Shown: positions 35,401 to 47,065 of the stretch, piece after piece
Position numbering within the stretch: the first letter of the stretch is position 1
Layout of the letters: each line of letters opens with the position of its first letter
Assembly: GCA_950295325.1 (NCBI GenBank)
Contig: OX485805.1
Span: 30,429,501 to 30,493,500, forward strand
From: Polytrichum commune
Lineage: Eukaryota > Streptophyta > Polytrichopsida > Polytrichales > Polytrichaceae
Direction: 5' to 3'
DNA: 64,000 bases
Notes under the pieces: model-generated
Databases searched by the model: none
What the model was told of the DNA's origin: nothing
The model's input: only the letters and a program-made list of their open reading frames with translations
Program-made: the position numbers and the translations under genes

Positions 35401-38400
35401 CATATTTTTGATACTAAATTGCCAACCCTACTTATCATCTATAATAATTAAATATTGAAACCCACGACCATGGAGTCGGCACCCTGAACCCCTAAAGACT
35501 GAGGTGGAAGTTTTTGTCCAAGCAATCACCGCATCCCAACGATCAGCATTTAACGTTTATGTTATGATCTTCCAATTTTGGATACGTGGACAACTAAAAA
35601 TTTGTATGAACAATCCTGCCTCGACAAAAACTCCATCCGTGCAATAAGATCTACCATAAGAGGTATTGATTTGTATTGATTGGCTTCATTGTTGGATAAG
35701 ACCAATTTAAGTCATTTTGGGATGATTTCTCTTCAACCTTTAGGGTGCAAGCACAATAAAGTGGACGGCTCCTAATCCATGCCTAGGTTCAGGTGAAAGT
35801 GATCAAAAAGTATACACTAACTTTGAATTTTGTGATGCAAAAAATTCATAGACATTTTTATATTGATTTACAAAGCCAAGCAATTCATGATGACGAAAAA
35901 AATTCCAAGAAAAGTCTACATATCTTAGAAGACGGTGCAAGTGGTTTGCAAGTAGGTGATATTGAACAAGTGATTGCTTAAAATTTGTTTAAAATATGAC
36001 ATATTTACATTAAATTGTTTTCTACATAATTTTGTGATGATGACCTCAAGCATATAATGAATTCGAAGAATATGAAAAAATAATTCCAACTTCAAAATGC
36101 TCAAGGTCGTGAAATTGACGCTCAAAACCAAATCCAACCATGTGCTTTCAAGCATCACTTCTAACAATAAGTTATGAAGATCTCAACTTGATATTCTACA
36201 TTTGAATATTTAACATAACAATAGGGGTCACCATGAAATTATAATCCAACACAAACATCAGTCTGCTACTACTTTTAAGCCTTTGACCCAAAAAAATATG
36301 ATTTCAGTATACCAAAACACTATTTTGGTCCACTGTACCATACTTGCACCCTTTAAGAAAACTTATAGACAAATTATAAACCACAATGTCCACCAACAAT
36401 ATGTAAGGTAGACTCCAACATACAAAAGATGGCTACAAAAAGAATTATGTTTAAACTTAAGTAGTCGATAAAATTCTAGGCCGGGGCCCTTGACCCATTA
36501 ATTTCTTGAGACTTAAAGCTCGGATACACTTGAGTGCTTTTGTGACGTGTGAGCACGGAGTACCTGCCCCTTGTAATGAATGTAGTGTGAAGGCCTTTAT
36601 GAAGGTCATGGTTGGGAATGGTTTAACACAACAAGCTATAACACTCCCTTCAAGTTCAAGGCCTTTAAATTCAATTCAATTCAACCTGACAGAGGAGTGG
36701 GTGCCACATTTATTTCTTTCTTCAGAAGTGCACTTAGGCATTGCCTGAGAATGCATGAGTCATAATTAATCAACTTTAATTGATGAAGTGTTTTAGGCCA
36801 CTTGGAGTCTTGGACCGTCTTATAAGTTAAGGCCGCTTTGCACACATGTGACCAAGGGTCGTGACAATTAATTTAATTTAATTTAATTTAAAATTTAATT
36901 TAATTTAACAAAAGATTTATGATTTCTCGTGGTCATGGTCAGCCATCTGAAGACCATGACCAAGACAAATCCATGTCACATTTTACAAGTTTTGGTCACA
37001 TTGGGTCATAGTACAAAGTGGATTCAAACCAGATGTAGTGTATTAAATGAAATGGAAAATTAGAACTAAGATTCAAGAGATGAAGGAAAATAATAATAAT
37101 AGTAATAATAATAATAACTATGACTAAAAGATCATTTTTTGTTATGGTTTTAAGACAATACGGAACACCCACAGGAGAGCTCCACATAATTGAACCACGT
37201 TTTCTTGAGTAAATCTTGAATAATTTCATGTTGGCCTTTAAATACTTGTTCAAATCTTCCAAGAAATGTGCAATAATTCTTGCGTCAAAAACACCGCAAA
37301 GGGTTAATTTGGGTCAACACTTTACGCATACATGGAATTCTAGATTGTCCGAGCAAATATTATAATGACACATAGAAATTTTCTTCCAAGAAGCATCCTT
37401 CTATGTCACACGAGATAGGCAACTAAGATGATTGATTGTTAAATTAGTGGTTCTTCTATAGGATTCTATTAGTGGAGTAGTTAACTAGAAAGCAATAACG
37501 CATCACTTGTAAAAGGGGGTTATCAAGCACTAAACCTTAGACTTCACCAAGACTTCACATGTCTTGACCAAGCACTGCCCCCCTTGACATGAGGGGTCAC
37601 CCGTTGGTGGGAAAGCACTCTAGACCACCATGTTATGGCATCATCATGAACCTTCACTAGGTGGAAAATCCTTGTATGTTTTTACGAATAAAAAGGTGCA
37701 AGTTTGCTAACATTTTGCATTTATTTGAAGAAGAATGTTGCTACAAAATGCATTCAAGCTAAGATGAGGAGACAAGCTTTTGTGCCTATGGATATTGTCC
37801 ATCTTGTGCCATCTTCAACTAAACATATCCTCAAACCAAACATGCTCTAAAAAAAACATCCAAGTTTTCATATGAGAGACACCCATCATCAACAAGTATA
37901 AGTCAAACAACAGTCTCGTCAACTTCCAAGTGCAAAACCTCAGTTTTGCAACAACTGGATACTTCATTACGGGAATCATCACATTTCTTTACCACCAATT
38001 CTCTTCCACCAGATGCTTTCATGATCTAATTCGAAAAATCAATTTCCAACCCATAACTCTAGATTTTGGACCCACCTAAAAAAAGAAAACCAGTGCTAAG
38101 AGACTGCAATTCCTATAGTGTTCTCACATGTTATTGAACTGAAGCATTTCTTCCTCCAACACCTTCATTATGGAGTTAACGTCCATAATTATGCAAACGG
38201 CTGCTCAAAAGAATGTTGGTGATTGTGTGCTCAAATGCCCTTGAGATCAAGGGTGGTATGAATGCTCCAAATTCACTCGAATGCACCCGTGGGCAATCAA
38301 TGTGGACTACAAGGCTCCATGACTTCACGTCACCAAGATTAAGGTGCCACACTTATCACTAAGTCTTTGACCACGGTCACTTAAACCCGGGGATTCATGG

Positions 38401-38499
38401 ATATTGCATTGACCCTTTTGTCCATGCATGGAAATTCAAAGCAGGCCGCAATGAGTTTCATCATTCAAGCACCTTAGAACTCGGTACTTAGCCCAATTT
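32467..38499. other. Six kilobases without a recognisable gene
   Basis: AT-rich. It has a reversed relic of the 4983 family (about 34205-34305), a T-run (about 34590-34608), an AAT run (about 37088-37116) and a GGCCGCTTTGCACACATG end (about 36830) that may be a Harbinger-type MITE relic. No frame over 97 codons. Confidence 0.55.
36866..36909 (+). repeat. TTTAA microsatellite
   Basis: Repeated ATTTA/TTTAA pentamers with one interruption. A shorter run of the same motif is at about 827-845. Confidence 0.8.
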
Positions 38500-38921
38500 A
38501 AAAGACCATGATATCCTTGAACGTAATGACATTGCCCTATTACTCCTCATCTTATAGAGGGTGGTATATTTCTAGTTTATGTAAGGTACAAATTATCCCT
38601 AGCTATGTACTTGTATGTGCATTTGAGATGATGGGTTTACGTTTTAGTGTGCAAGAGGAAAATCTTATTGAGCACATTGGTGTGAAGTGTCTTGTGTTCT
38701 CATATATGGTCAACTTGTTGACCATCACTTACCCTAAGCATAGATCTCATATTATTATGGAGCATTCTAATGCCAAGGCATTAGTAAGCACACTAGCATA
38801 AAGTGTCATGAGGTTACACTGATGATGAGCTTGTTGATCGTTAGTGTAACCTAGCATATGTCCCAAAATAGGGTAAATGACATTATTACGCATGTGACAC
38901 TAAATACCATGAATAGTGTAG
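38500..38921 (-). mobile_element. CTACA-ended DNA element, copy 2 (inverted)
   Basis: Read on the minus strand from 38921 it begins CTACACTATTCATGGTATTT, then AGTGTCACATGCGTAATAAT. It follows copy 1 through TTACCCTATTTTGGG, CTAGGTTACACTAACGATCA and GTGTGCTTACTAAT. The far end near 38500 is too diverged to place. The plus-strand frame here (38508-38801) has no recognisable motif and overlaps the element. Confidence 0.6.
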
Positions 38922-39003
38922 TAATTTCATCATTGAGCTTACCATTCGATTACAATAACTTGTGCATTTACAAATAGGTGTTGTGGTGTAGCCCAGTATA
39001 TGA

Positions 39004-39258
39004 GGGCTAGAGATCTGTGGTGTCTACATAACTCGTCCATTGTGAAGATGAAAATTCATCAAACTACTTCTTAGCCTACAAAGTTCAAATGGTTACTCTA
39101 GATATGTGAATTTGGAAATGCGTCCAATCCCCTAATTTAGTCTTAATGAAATCTAGTTGAAATGAACCAACTCTTCACTTATAAGAGACATTTGTCTTCA
39201 CTAAAGCCCCTTCACCCACGATGGATGAGTTTACAAAGATGCCACAAATCTCAAGCCC
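39004..39258. mobile_element. 255-bp MITE, GGGCTAGAGATYTGTGG ends (copy a)
   Basis: The left GGGCTAGAGATCTGTGGTGT, then CTACATAACTCGTCC, pairs with the reverse complement of the right end, GGGCTTGAGATTTGTGGCAT then CTTTGTAAACTCATCC. Flanks TATATGA and AATATGA agree in 6 of 7 bases and abut the ends. The family has at least three members of 254-256 bp in this window. Confidence 0.75.
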
Positions 39259-39485
39259 AATATGAGGGGGGGGAGAATTATCACATACGAGCGTACCTCT
39301 ATCAACATAAAAGCCTTGAACTTACACCTTCTACACCTATTATTGCGGCTCACTATAATGTTGTCATACCACAATAAGTTTGGTCAATGCAATTTATCTT
39401 GACCCACTCCATTTCTGAGCCCAGAGTACTATATGCTCAACTCTAGAATGTGGAATCAATGTCTTATATACGAACATATAGTACT

Positions 39486-39662
39486 ATGGGTTGAAAATAT
39501 CATACCAAGTTTATATCAGAATATCAATGTTGTGTTAAAATTTTGTCCATTTAGATTCAAACTTTAATAAATTATAGATTTATAGCCACCTAAATTTCAA
39601 CCCACACAATAAATATATAGTGGACCACGGTGTTTTTCTACCCATGCTAACTTTCAACCCAC
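39486..39662 (-). mobile_element. 177-bp MITE with GTGGGTTGAAA ends (copy 2, inverted)
   Basis: The reverse strand starts GTGGGTTGAAAGTTAGCATG and ends GATATTTTCAACCCAT. It shares GTGTGGGTTGAAATTTAGG and the TATAAATCTATAATTTATT stretch with copy 1. Confidence 0.6.
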
Positions 39663-40539
39663 AATACTAAGTGTAAAAGGTGCAGTATGTAGCCCAAAGG
39701 CTAATATTTCTAGTTTATTTGATACCAAAATTAGTGTCAAAGACCCCAAATCAATCTAGTCCAAGTCAGATGAATTGGCCACAAACTTATAGGGGGTCAA
39801 GTTTTTATGTTTAATGGATGCAAGGTATGCTCGTATGCAATAATTCCATCTCTCCCAACCCCACTATGAGCCAGTCTTTCAAATAGATGGACCCACAACA
39901 ATTTTCTCAAAAAAAAATCTTGTAACAGAGTTATTTGTAAAGTCCCTCAACGAAGGACGATACCGTGGGTTTGATCCTTCTTTGAAAAAAAAAACCTTCT
40001 TTTAAGAGCTCGTTAGCTCGTTGTGTATTGGAGCCTATTTCGAAAGCCGAGTGCAAACCTCGGGACCTCCTTTTTGCACCTCTCAAAGTTCAACAAAATT
40101 TTAGGATCTAAAATAGGCTATACACATGAGAACCACTGTCCTAAATCATGAACCAGCCTATGCAAGACTAGCATGGCCCACACATCCTAGTAAGACCAGC
40201 TAAAAAAACCAACGTTTAATAGTCCGACACCCACTCTTAACGTATGATACTTTAAGCATCAAAAACTCTCGGGTGACTTTGTGTGTTCTTGGCAAACCTA
40301 GAGACGGTGTTGTAAGAGTTCTCGGGAAATGGATCCGGGGTGATGGAAATCGTCAACTACGACACGATTCCGAAGTGTGAATGAAGTGAGTGAATATGCA
40401 TATATGCATATATAAACATAAAGATATTCATTCATTCATTCATTGGCACCGGGATTGAGATTGTGTGTGTGTGTGGAAATTGGGGCAACTACTTAAGTGA
40501 TGTTATGTTACTCCTACTATAGAGCCTCCCTCCGCCTGC

Positions 40540-41560
40540 TTTTGAGGATGACAAATTGCACCGCATCCATTTGCTATTGGGCCAGGCAAGCTCGTGCCAG
40601 GCTGGTGTCTTCAATTATTATATTGTACGTGAGCCCCCACTATCACCACTATTCACATCCATCCATCCACCCTTCCATCCATCCTTCCATCCACCCACCT
40701 TCATTCATGATGGTTTTCAAACTCCGAGTTCGGACGGAGGCCGATGGGGTCGAAAAATACCCTCTAGGACCCGAAGAATAATAAATACGACTCCGAATAA
40801 TATTAAGAAAAGAAGAAGAAGAGGAGGAAGAAGAGGAAGAAGACTTTGTCGTTTACCTGTCGTGTATTCAAGTTCCCGTTCCCGGTGTGGGCCCCGCCCC
40901 CCCCCCCACCAAAGTACCTTCCCTTGTATACGTACCCACATGTATGTACGTGAGATTCAAAAATGGCTTTTCGAATAATAAGAGTTGTGGAAGGCGCACC
41001 TATTCCCGCTCATATCCAAATGGATTCCATCATTTTTGGGAAGGGACCGTTTGTATGTAGAAAGCCCACCAGGGGAGGGAGGGAGGGAGGGGGGGTATGG
41101 ATATCATGAAAATATTCGAAATGAAAACGGAAGTCCACGAGCCATGTTGGAGAGAAGCGCAACTTTGTCTCTTCTTGTAAGCTTGTGGGGTGAAACTTAC
41201 AACCTCTATATTATATAATCGTCGTTTTTTTTTATAAAGCATATGAGCATAATGACGACATCATGAGATTACATTTTGAAAGGGGCACCCATTCCCGTTC
41301 GAATTTAAAATAGACGTTCAAGAACCTTTTCGTCAACTCGTGTCGGCAAGAGAAGCGGAGCTTTGTTCTTCACGTAGGCTTACCGTATTCATACACCTAG
41401 AATCATCGCCATCGAAAGATAATGAACGCGGTCACTATGAATTGGATCGCCCTAAATTTGTTGGGTCTTACCAATACTTGAAAGAGAGTTTCAACGCACC
41501 TCATGAAGGTTCGTTTGGGCATCATATGAATAACCCACGAATTTTTGGAAACGTCGATTT
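40540..41560. other. Low-complexity GC-rich segment with an internal duplication
   Basis: CATC/CATTC runs (40655-40705), a GAA/GGA run (40805-40848), a C-run (40894-40908) and a GGGAGG run (41070-41092). GGCGCACCTATTCCCGCTC (about 40994) and its downstream GAGAAGCGCAACTTTGTCTC recur in diverged form at about 41283 and 41350, so a segment of about 280-300 bp was duplicated. No credible protein. Confidence 0.5.
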
Positions 41561-41689
41561 GTAATTCAGTCCCAACCCATCGATCGAAGTCACTTATTAG
41601 CTATGGTGACTATGTATGTACATTTGAAGATGAGATTCGACATAAAGCCACTGGAGCATCACACTTTTTCCCCTTGGTCAAAATTCAAC

Positions 41690-41960
41690 ACGGTGTAGAT
41701 CAATCTCCAGGGAGACTACTGGACATAATAATCCCATCAAGACCCTAGGGTTTCAAAATCCAACCAGTCACGCGTTGACACCTTCCGCTTTCTCGTCATT
41801 TAATTTGAGGTATATTCCATAGATTCCTCTAAACATGATGGGTTTTTCCTTTTCTTTTCTTTTCTTTTTGTTTTTGAACTCTTGAACTCCACTCGCTAAT
41901 CCTCGAGCTCCACCAGTTCATCTGTAACAGGCAGTCGGTAGTTTCTCTCCCCTTTTTCCA
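41690..41960 (+). repeat. Diverged copy of the AACCGGTT long-TIR repeat
   Basis: TACTGGACATAATAATCCC, TCCAACCAGTCACGCGTTGA, GATTCCTCTAAACATGAT and CCACCAGTTCATCTGTAACA keep the block order of the 23858 arm. A TTTTC-rich microsatellite has expanded inside it at about 41846-41870. Confidence 0.55.
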
Positions 41961-42909
41961 TGGGTGTCGGTAGTTATAAGTATCGGTAGCCTGCCTTTTT
42001 CTCCTTGAAATGAAAATCGCACCATTGAAAAGGTGGAAATACGTGGCCGAGGCCAACCAAAAATGCCAGGTTGGACCTCAAACGCGGTTTTGTCTCTTTT
42101 GGGGTGTTTGATTGAGGAATAAGGAAAATGGTGCTTGACCCGTTCGTGCTCATGCTCATTTACAGCCTGGATTCTATTGCCCCAATTCTTCGTTTTTCAG
42201 CGTACTTATTTTACTTGAGAAGAATACCCTTTCTGTCTTGAGCTGTGTCTCCACCTATGAAGTGTCGCTTGCGCTTCTTCCCCACTACTTCCAATTCGAC
42301 CCCAGTTGTTTATTAGTCGTTCTCGACTCTCAATTCCCAGTGTAAAAAAAGAAAAAATTCCACCTCAGCTGTTGTTGTGAGCCCTTCCCCAACTTGGCAG
42401 GTGGTTTTTGGTCGTCGGATCAGATTGGGAGTTGCACGCATCACGAAGATTGTTGATTTTCATATTTCAAATTTTGGAACCGGAAATGAAGAGGTCGAAA
42501 TGAAGATTCTCTTTCTCCTGATTGTAGGCCCTCTCCGTTGTGTTCATTATTGAACACGGAGTGGTTTGTCTTAACTGTCATTATTTAAACATGTCCACTA
42601 GATTTTTTTTTGGCTTGAAGAGAAAGTCCCACCTCTCCGATCTGTGTTGTGCTCTTGCATAGATACATTCTTCCCTTCACTACCATGCAAGGTGTGCACA
42701 CTTGCAACCTCTACAGACAAATTGGGTTGTTGGATAGTATCAAGAACTGTCTCATCCAATTAGTGTATTCAAATCACGAAGATTGTCAATTCCAAGTTTT
42801 AAAATTGAAGTGGAGATGCAGAAGCTGCAAGAGGTGAAATGATCGCATTAAGCCTTCCCACTTGTGTTTGCTATTAAACCTAGAATGGGGTCTATGTTTT
42901 GAGCACGAG

Positions 42910-43075
42910 ACTATATATAGAGGGCTCTCTATTTCATCTTCGCATGTGCATGAATGAAGTCTCTCAACATGGGATACAAGTGGGGTCTTGACGAATGTTG
43001 ACACATGACACGTGACAAAATTTGAGGGGGAAATAATTGTTTTGTGTTGGAATGGAGAGAGCCCTCTATGGTAGT
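42910..43075. mobile_element. 166-bp MITE with TAGAGGGCTCTCTA ends (copy 1)
   Basis: The left ACTATATATAGAGGGCTCTC pairs with the right end GAGAGAGCCCTCTATGGTAGT. Interior GGGATACAAGTGG and TTTGAGGGGGAAATAATT are shared with the copy at 53255. If the TIR starts at GAGGGCTC, a TA dinucleotide flanks both sides, as in Stowaway/mariner elements. Confidence 0.75.
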
Positions 43076-43439
43076 CCAATTTCATCATACCACGTGTCGT
43101 TTTGGTGTCCATTCTTAATTACAATATAGGTGTACAATTAAGAATGAGTGACCCAAAAAAAAAAGGCCCACACAGCTGAGTAGTTAATGCCAGGTCTTGG
43201 AAAAGACCTTTCATATAGCATGGGTAAAGAGATGTACCCAACTTACTTGTGATGAGAATCTGCCGCTCACAGGAGGTGTGTTCTACGTGTGTTGTTGGGT
43301 TGCCAATGTTAACTCCCCTAAAGAGTTTGCAACTGATAAGAAACTCTATCAGATGACAAGAAGGAAATGAAAGAGAGCTTTGCAATGATCTAGACTGCAT
43401 ATGGGAGGGTGAAAATCGCACGTCGAATCCAGACCGTAG

Positions 43440-46285
43440 ATATAGGTAGCTTTGAAATCTCTACAAAGAAATTCAACTTAGTGAAACTGATGTAAAATGC
43501 ACCCCACCGATGCGATTCTAGCTGTGATTCCAGATCACCACATTCCTTCCCAAGCAATCATCAAAGATTTGAAGTCGTGTACCTCCCCACTTTCCAAAAA
43601 GTATTCAGAACCGACACCTCTCCGAGGTGTAGTTGCCTTCAAACTGGCAGCTCTGTCCGCTACATCAACCAACAGTCCATGGAAACAGTTAATATCTCTA
43701 GATATTAGTGTACTTCAGTTGCAATGTTTCAAAGTTCACCAGAACACATGTGCATTTCATCCTAATGAAACCCTATCCACGTCATTTACAGTCACCACAA
43801 CCAGGAGAACAAGCACATCGAAGACATTAGCAGAACACATATGACCCACTATAATGTTAGTGACACGTGAACTGCTATTACAAGTGAGGCAATAAAAGAC
43901 ACAAGGTGCCTGAAAAAAACCAGAAGTGGCCGCGGTTAATTGCAAAGAATCTAAAACTTGAGTAGGTACACAAAAATGTATGAATGAGACTGTTTGCCAA
44001 CCTGTTAAACAGTGGTTCTACCAACCTTTGTACCCTGGAAGATGATTTATGAAACCAGAGGTGTAGTAAAAACCGGGCGACTTATGAAAGACCGACAAAA
44101 TGCAATGAGTGCATCAAGTCACATGCTTCAAAGCAGTTTCTGCACTGCTAGTCCTCCACTCTGTGCACGGGAAAATCTCAGAACAGAGAATATGAAACAA
44201 AATGGCACTGACGAGCCAGAGTCACAATACAACTCAGAAACACAACAAATCTGCTGGACTTGGGAATTTGATTCATTATGTTACTGGACACTAGTCTTCG
44301 ATGGACATGAAATGAGTCTTCATCAAGGTTATTGGCATTGATCACCACATGACCAAGTATTTCCCGCCTTAATCTTTCGCCCATAAAGAGTACCAAACAG
44401 AACCATGTCACATTAATGACACCGGGCAAACCTTGTTGCACCAGAAGTCAGTAGTGGAGTAAGTCACCTGCACTTTAGGAAGACTAGAGCAAGGGTAAAG
44501 CAAGAACCTTCATGAGATACAATTTGCAGATGTATATAGATAAAAGATGAGCAGGAGATATGTACAAAACACACAGCTGTGGCTGACCCAACAGGGAACC
44601 AGATGGAGGACTAGATCAACCATGACGAAACAGACAGGTGTCTCCGACCTTGACTAAAAGAAAAGGCAGAATCGCAGTAAGGACATAACCTTGGGAAACG
44701 TCAAAGAAACTGGATATATTCAAAACAAAACGTATCAAAATTGTTCTTCACCCATTGTGCAGGTTCCTCACCAATTTGAGTTTCAATCTCAGTTAGAAGG
44801 GACTCTGGAGATACTGAAACAATCAAACAAATTGAAAAGATCCCACAAGAATCAGCCAATTCTCCGTGGCATTCAAAATCAAGAACCTTAATGTGGATCT
44901 GCGGTAGCATCATGATTAATTGAAGTAAGGATAATGTCGGTAGCGTGATCTTCACAAACAACAACACAATACGAAGAGGTGCACTCACTGATACCCTGTG
45001 AGATGCAAAAAGATTTGTAGGAAAGGGCAGATGCACTTTAAACTCTTAGCGCAACGACCTATGCAAGTTCATTTTGCGAACTCCATGGCATGACTATTGA
45101 GGAGAGGAACATCGTCAATTTTCTCCAGAAGCGATATTGGTAAGGACGCAGTTTTCAAGCACGTCGGAAGGAACGTATTCAACAAACACACAGCATACCC
45201 AGCCAAAAGCATCGATTCTGAGGTAAACACAACCACATATACTTGTCGACGTCTAAAATTTAAATAAAAATGGGAGCAGAGACAGAGGGAACTAACCATT
45301 CAAGAACCAGTGCCCAGAACGTGAAATCAGAGAGCAGCTGCGCACTTCCAGAAAATGGACTGGGAGGGGTTCAGAAATGGAAGGCACAATTACATTGAGA
45401 CCCACTTTTCTCATGGCACTGCGAAGAAGAAGAATAACACAAACAGATTGAGAATACAGGAAAGAGAACACTTTCGCAAGCTGATAATGGAAGTGCAAAG
45501 AAGAAGCAGTGTAAATAATCTGGCATCAGAGGTGACCAGTTTTTATTGCAACAACTGCCTCATACCTTTAGATGTTAATAATAAAAATAGAACTACAACA
45601 AGCAAGATCTGCTTGGTACTACATCGTGATGATAAACAGGGTCCAATTTTCCCTGGGAATAAGTCTGTTTGTAAGTTCAGGCTACCAGCCAAATGTCAAA
45701 TGCAGCCCTCACTTTGGGGAAAGAAGGCGTACGCGTCTTCCACAAAGTTATGCTATCTGTCGCGGCTGCTCTGCAAATTGAGTCCCTATTTTGAGCTTCA
45801 TCATACCTGGTCGCACCTCTCGAAGCTGCAAAGAACTAAGCCAAAAAACCCACAATTGTGGACCTGTCCTCACAAATCGGCTTGAATTGATCTACCTAAC
45901 TAACCAACCAGAGCATCATCATGGCCTCAAGTCACCATATCTGCAATAATCTTCATCAAAACTTCTTCGAGAGGAACTAAATTACTGAGTGTAAGACGCC
46001 TTGAGCAGCAGCTGGCAGCCATAAAAGAATCAAAGAAACTCGTTCCCATCCATCCAACTGTGAGACTTCAAATGTCTCAACAGGACTACTAAAGCACTAA
46101 CGGCTTTCCTCATCCTCAGGCAAACCCAATTGCCATGCAGGGATGATGATAATGATGATGATGTCGTGAAGCATTAAGCCGGAAAGAGCGACTACTACTA
46201 CGGGAAAGGGAGGGGGCGGGGGGTAACTGTTTCGATACCAAAAAATGTGTGAGGATGGAAAATAATTCAAGGACTCTTTCAACAA
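43440..46285 (-). other. Probable transcribed 3' flank (long 3' UTR or non-coding RNA) downstream of PLATZ
   Basis: For almost 3 kb after the PLATZ stop the minus strand is T-rich and unlike the flanking repeats. It contains acceptor-like polypyrimidine-CAG sites, for example TTCTTCTTCTTCGCAG at about 45421-45436 and TTGCATCTCACAG at about 44997-45009. This suggests a spliced 3' UTR or a tail-to-tail non-coding transcript. No conserved protein frame was found on either strand. A 176-codon plus-strand frame at 45355-45885 has no recognisable motif and is antisense to this region. RNA data would decide. Confidence 0.35.
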
Positions 46286-47065
46286 CTAACAAAATGGCGA
46301 TCTATGAGGTGTGCCTTTCCTTCTCTTCACAGATACCGGTACAATTACAGACTTCGGAGAAGTCACAATCGCGGAGAGACGTCCGCTACGGACCTTCTTC
46401 GGCAACAACAGCGTTGAAGCTGTGGAGGCTACTCCTCCAAACCCAGTCCCGTCACTTCCCGTTGAAGTGGAGGAAGTTTGCGCTCCTGTTTGCAGATCAT
46501 CAAACGGCGAGTCAGCGAGAAGCTCCTCCTCATCGCTGTCGTTCTTCTTCAAGCTGTGGGTAGGCGAGCAAGAGAAGAAGCCGTAAGGCGGCTGCTGTTT
46601 GTTATCAGGAAGGAGACTCGCAATATCTTTTCCCGATCGAATTACCGCGTCTACCTTACACGCCACGGAGCAGTATAAATAACCATCTTGTAGACTTCTG
46701 TCGCAGGTTGCACAAGCGTTCCCAAGCCCTTTCGATGGGCGTGGCTGCGGCCGTTGGTTGAGAAAGACCACTCTGGCGCTGTTGATGATGTATGTTTGCA
46801 CTTGCTGGCAGTCGAGTAGCCGTTGAATGTCTTGTAGACGTATCACATCGTGGTAAACATATCGCCGGATCTGGAGGAGACAGTGCTTGTGGTGGCTGGG
46901 AACACAATGCTGACAGACTCCCCCATTGCAGTCTACACAGAATACATTGCGTTCGTTCTTTTTCAGTGCGGCGTGCTTCGTGCAGGGGACGAAGAATTTC
47001 TCTGTCAGCAGCGCGTCCAACCACGCTGGCTTCTGAGGTATCACGGATAAGTCGTATCCTACCAT
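46286..47065 (-). CDS. PLATZ-family zinc-finger transcription factor
   Basis: A complete, intronless frame of 259 codons. PLATZ proteins are plant-specific zinc-dependent DNA-binding proteins that bind A/T-rich sequence and act in the nucleus, often as repressors. The start AUG sits in a strong context (GCCATGG) and is soon followed by the family's KPAWLDALL. The first zinc module is C28-x2-H31-x11-C43-x2-C46-x4-C51-x2-C54-x3-H58-x2-H61. Then come the conserved LLQIRRYVYHDVIRL (63-77) and INSARVVFLNQRPQ (94-107). The second module is C118-x2-C121-x10-C132-x3-C136. A Ser/Thr/Asp-rich linker (about 166-220) leads to KRRKGTPHRSPFC, the canonical PLATZ C-terminus and a likely nuclear signal. All metal ligands are present, so it appears functional. 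Many seed-plant PLATZ genes have introns, so the lack of one is notable. The specific orthologue is not assigned. Confidence 0.96.
   Translation of the reverse strand: MVGYDLSVIPQKPAWLDALLTEKFFVPCTKHAALKKNERNVFCVDCNGGVCQHCVPSHHKHCLLQIRRYVYHDVIRLQDIQRLLDCQQVQTYIINSARVVFLNQRPQPRPSKGLGNACATCDRSLQDGYLYCSVACKVDAVIRSGKDIASLLPDNKQQPPYGFFSCSPTHSLKKNDSDEEELLADSPFDDLQTGAQTSSTSTGSDGTGFGGVASTASTLLLPKKVRSGRLSAIVTSPKSVIVPVSVKRRKGTPHRSPFC

Noticed and set aside
39955-40000. GTGGGTTTGATCC, a B-box-like word near an A-run, considered as a SINE
   Set aside because: No matching A box or second copy found; too short to support.
45355-45885. Plus-strand frame of 176 codons
   Set aside because: No family motif, and it is antisense to the T-rich, probably transcribed PLATZ 3' flank; long antisense frames arise easily there.
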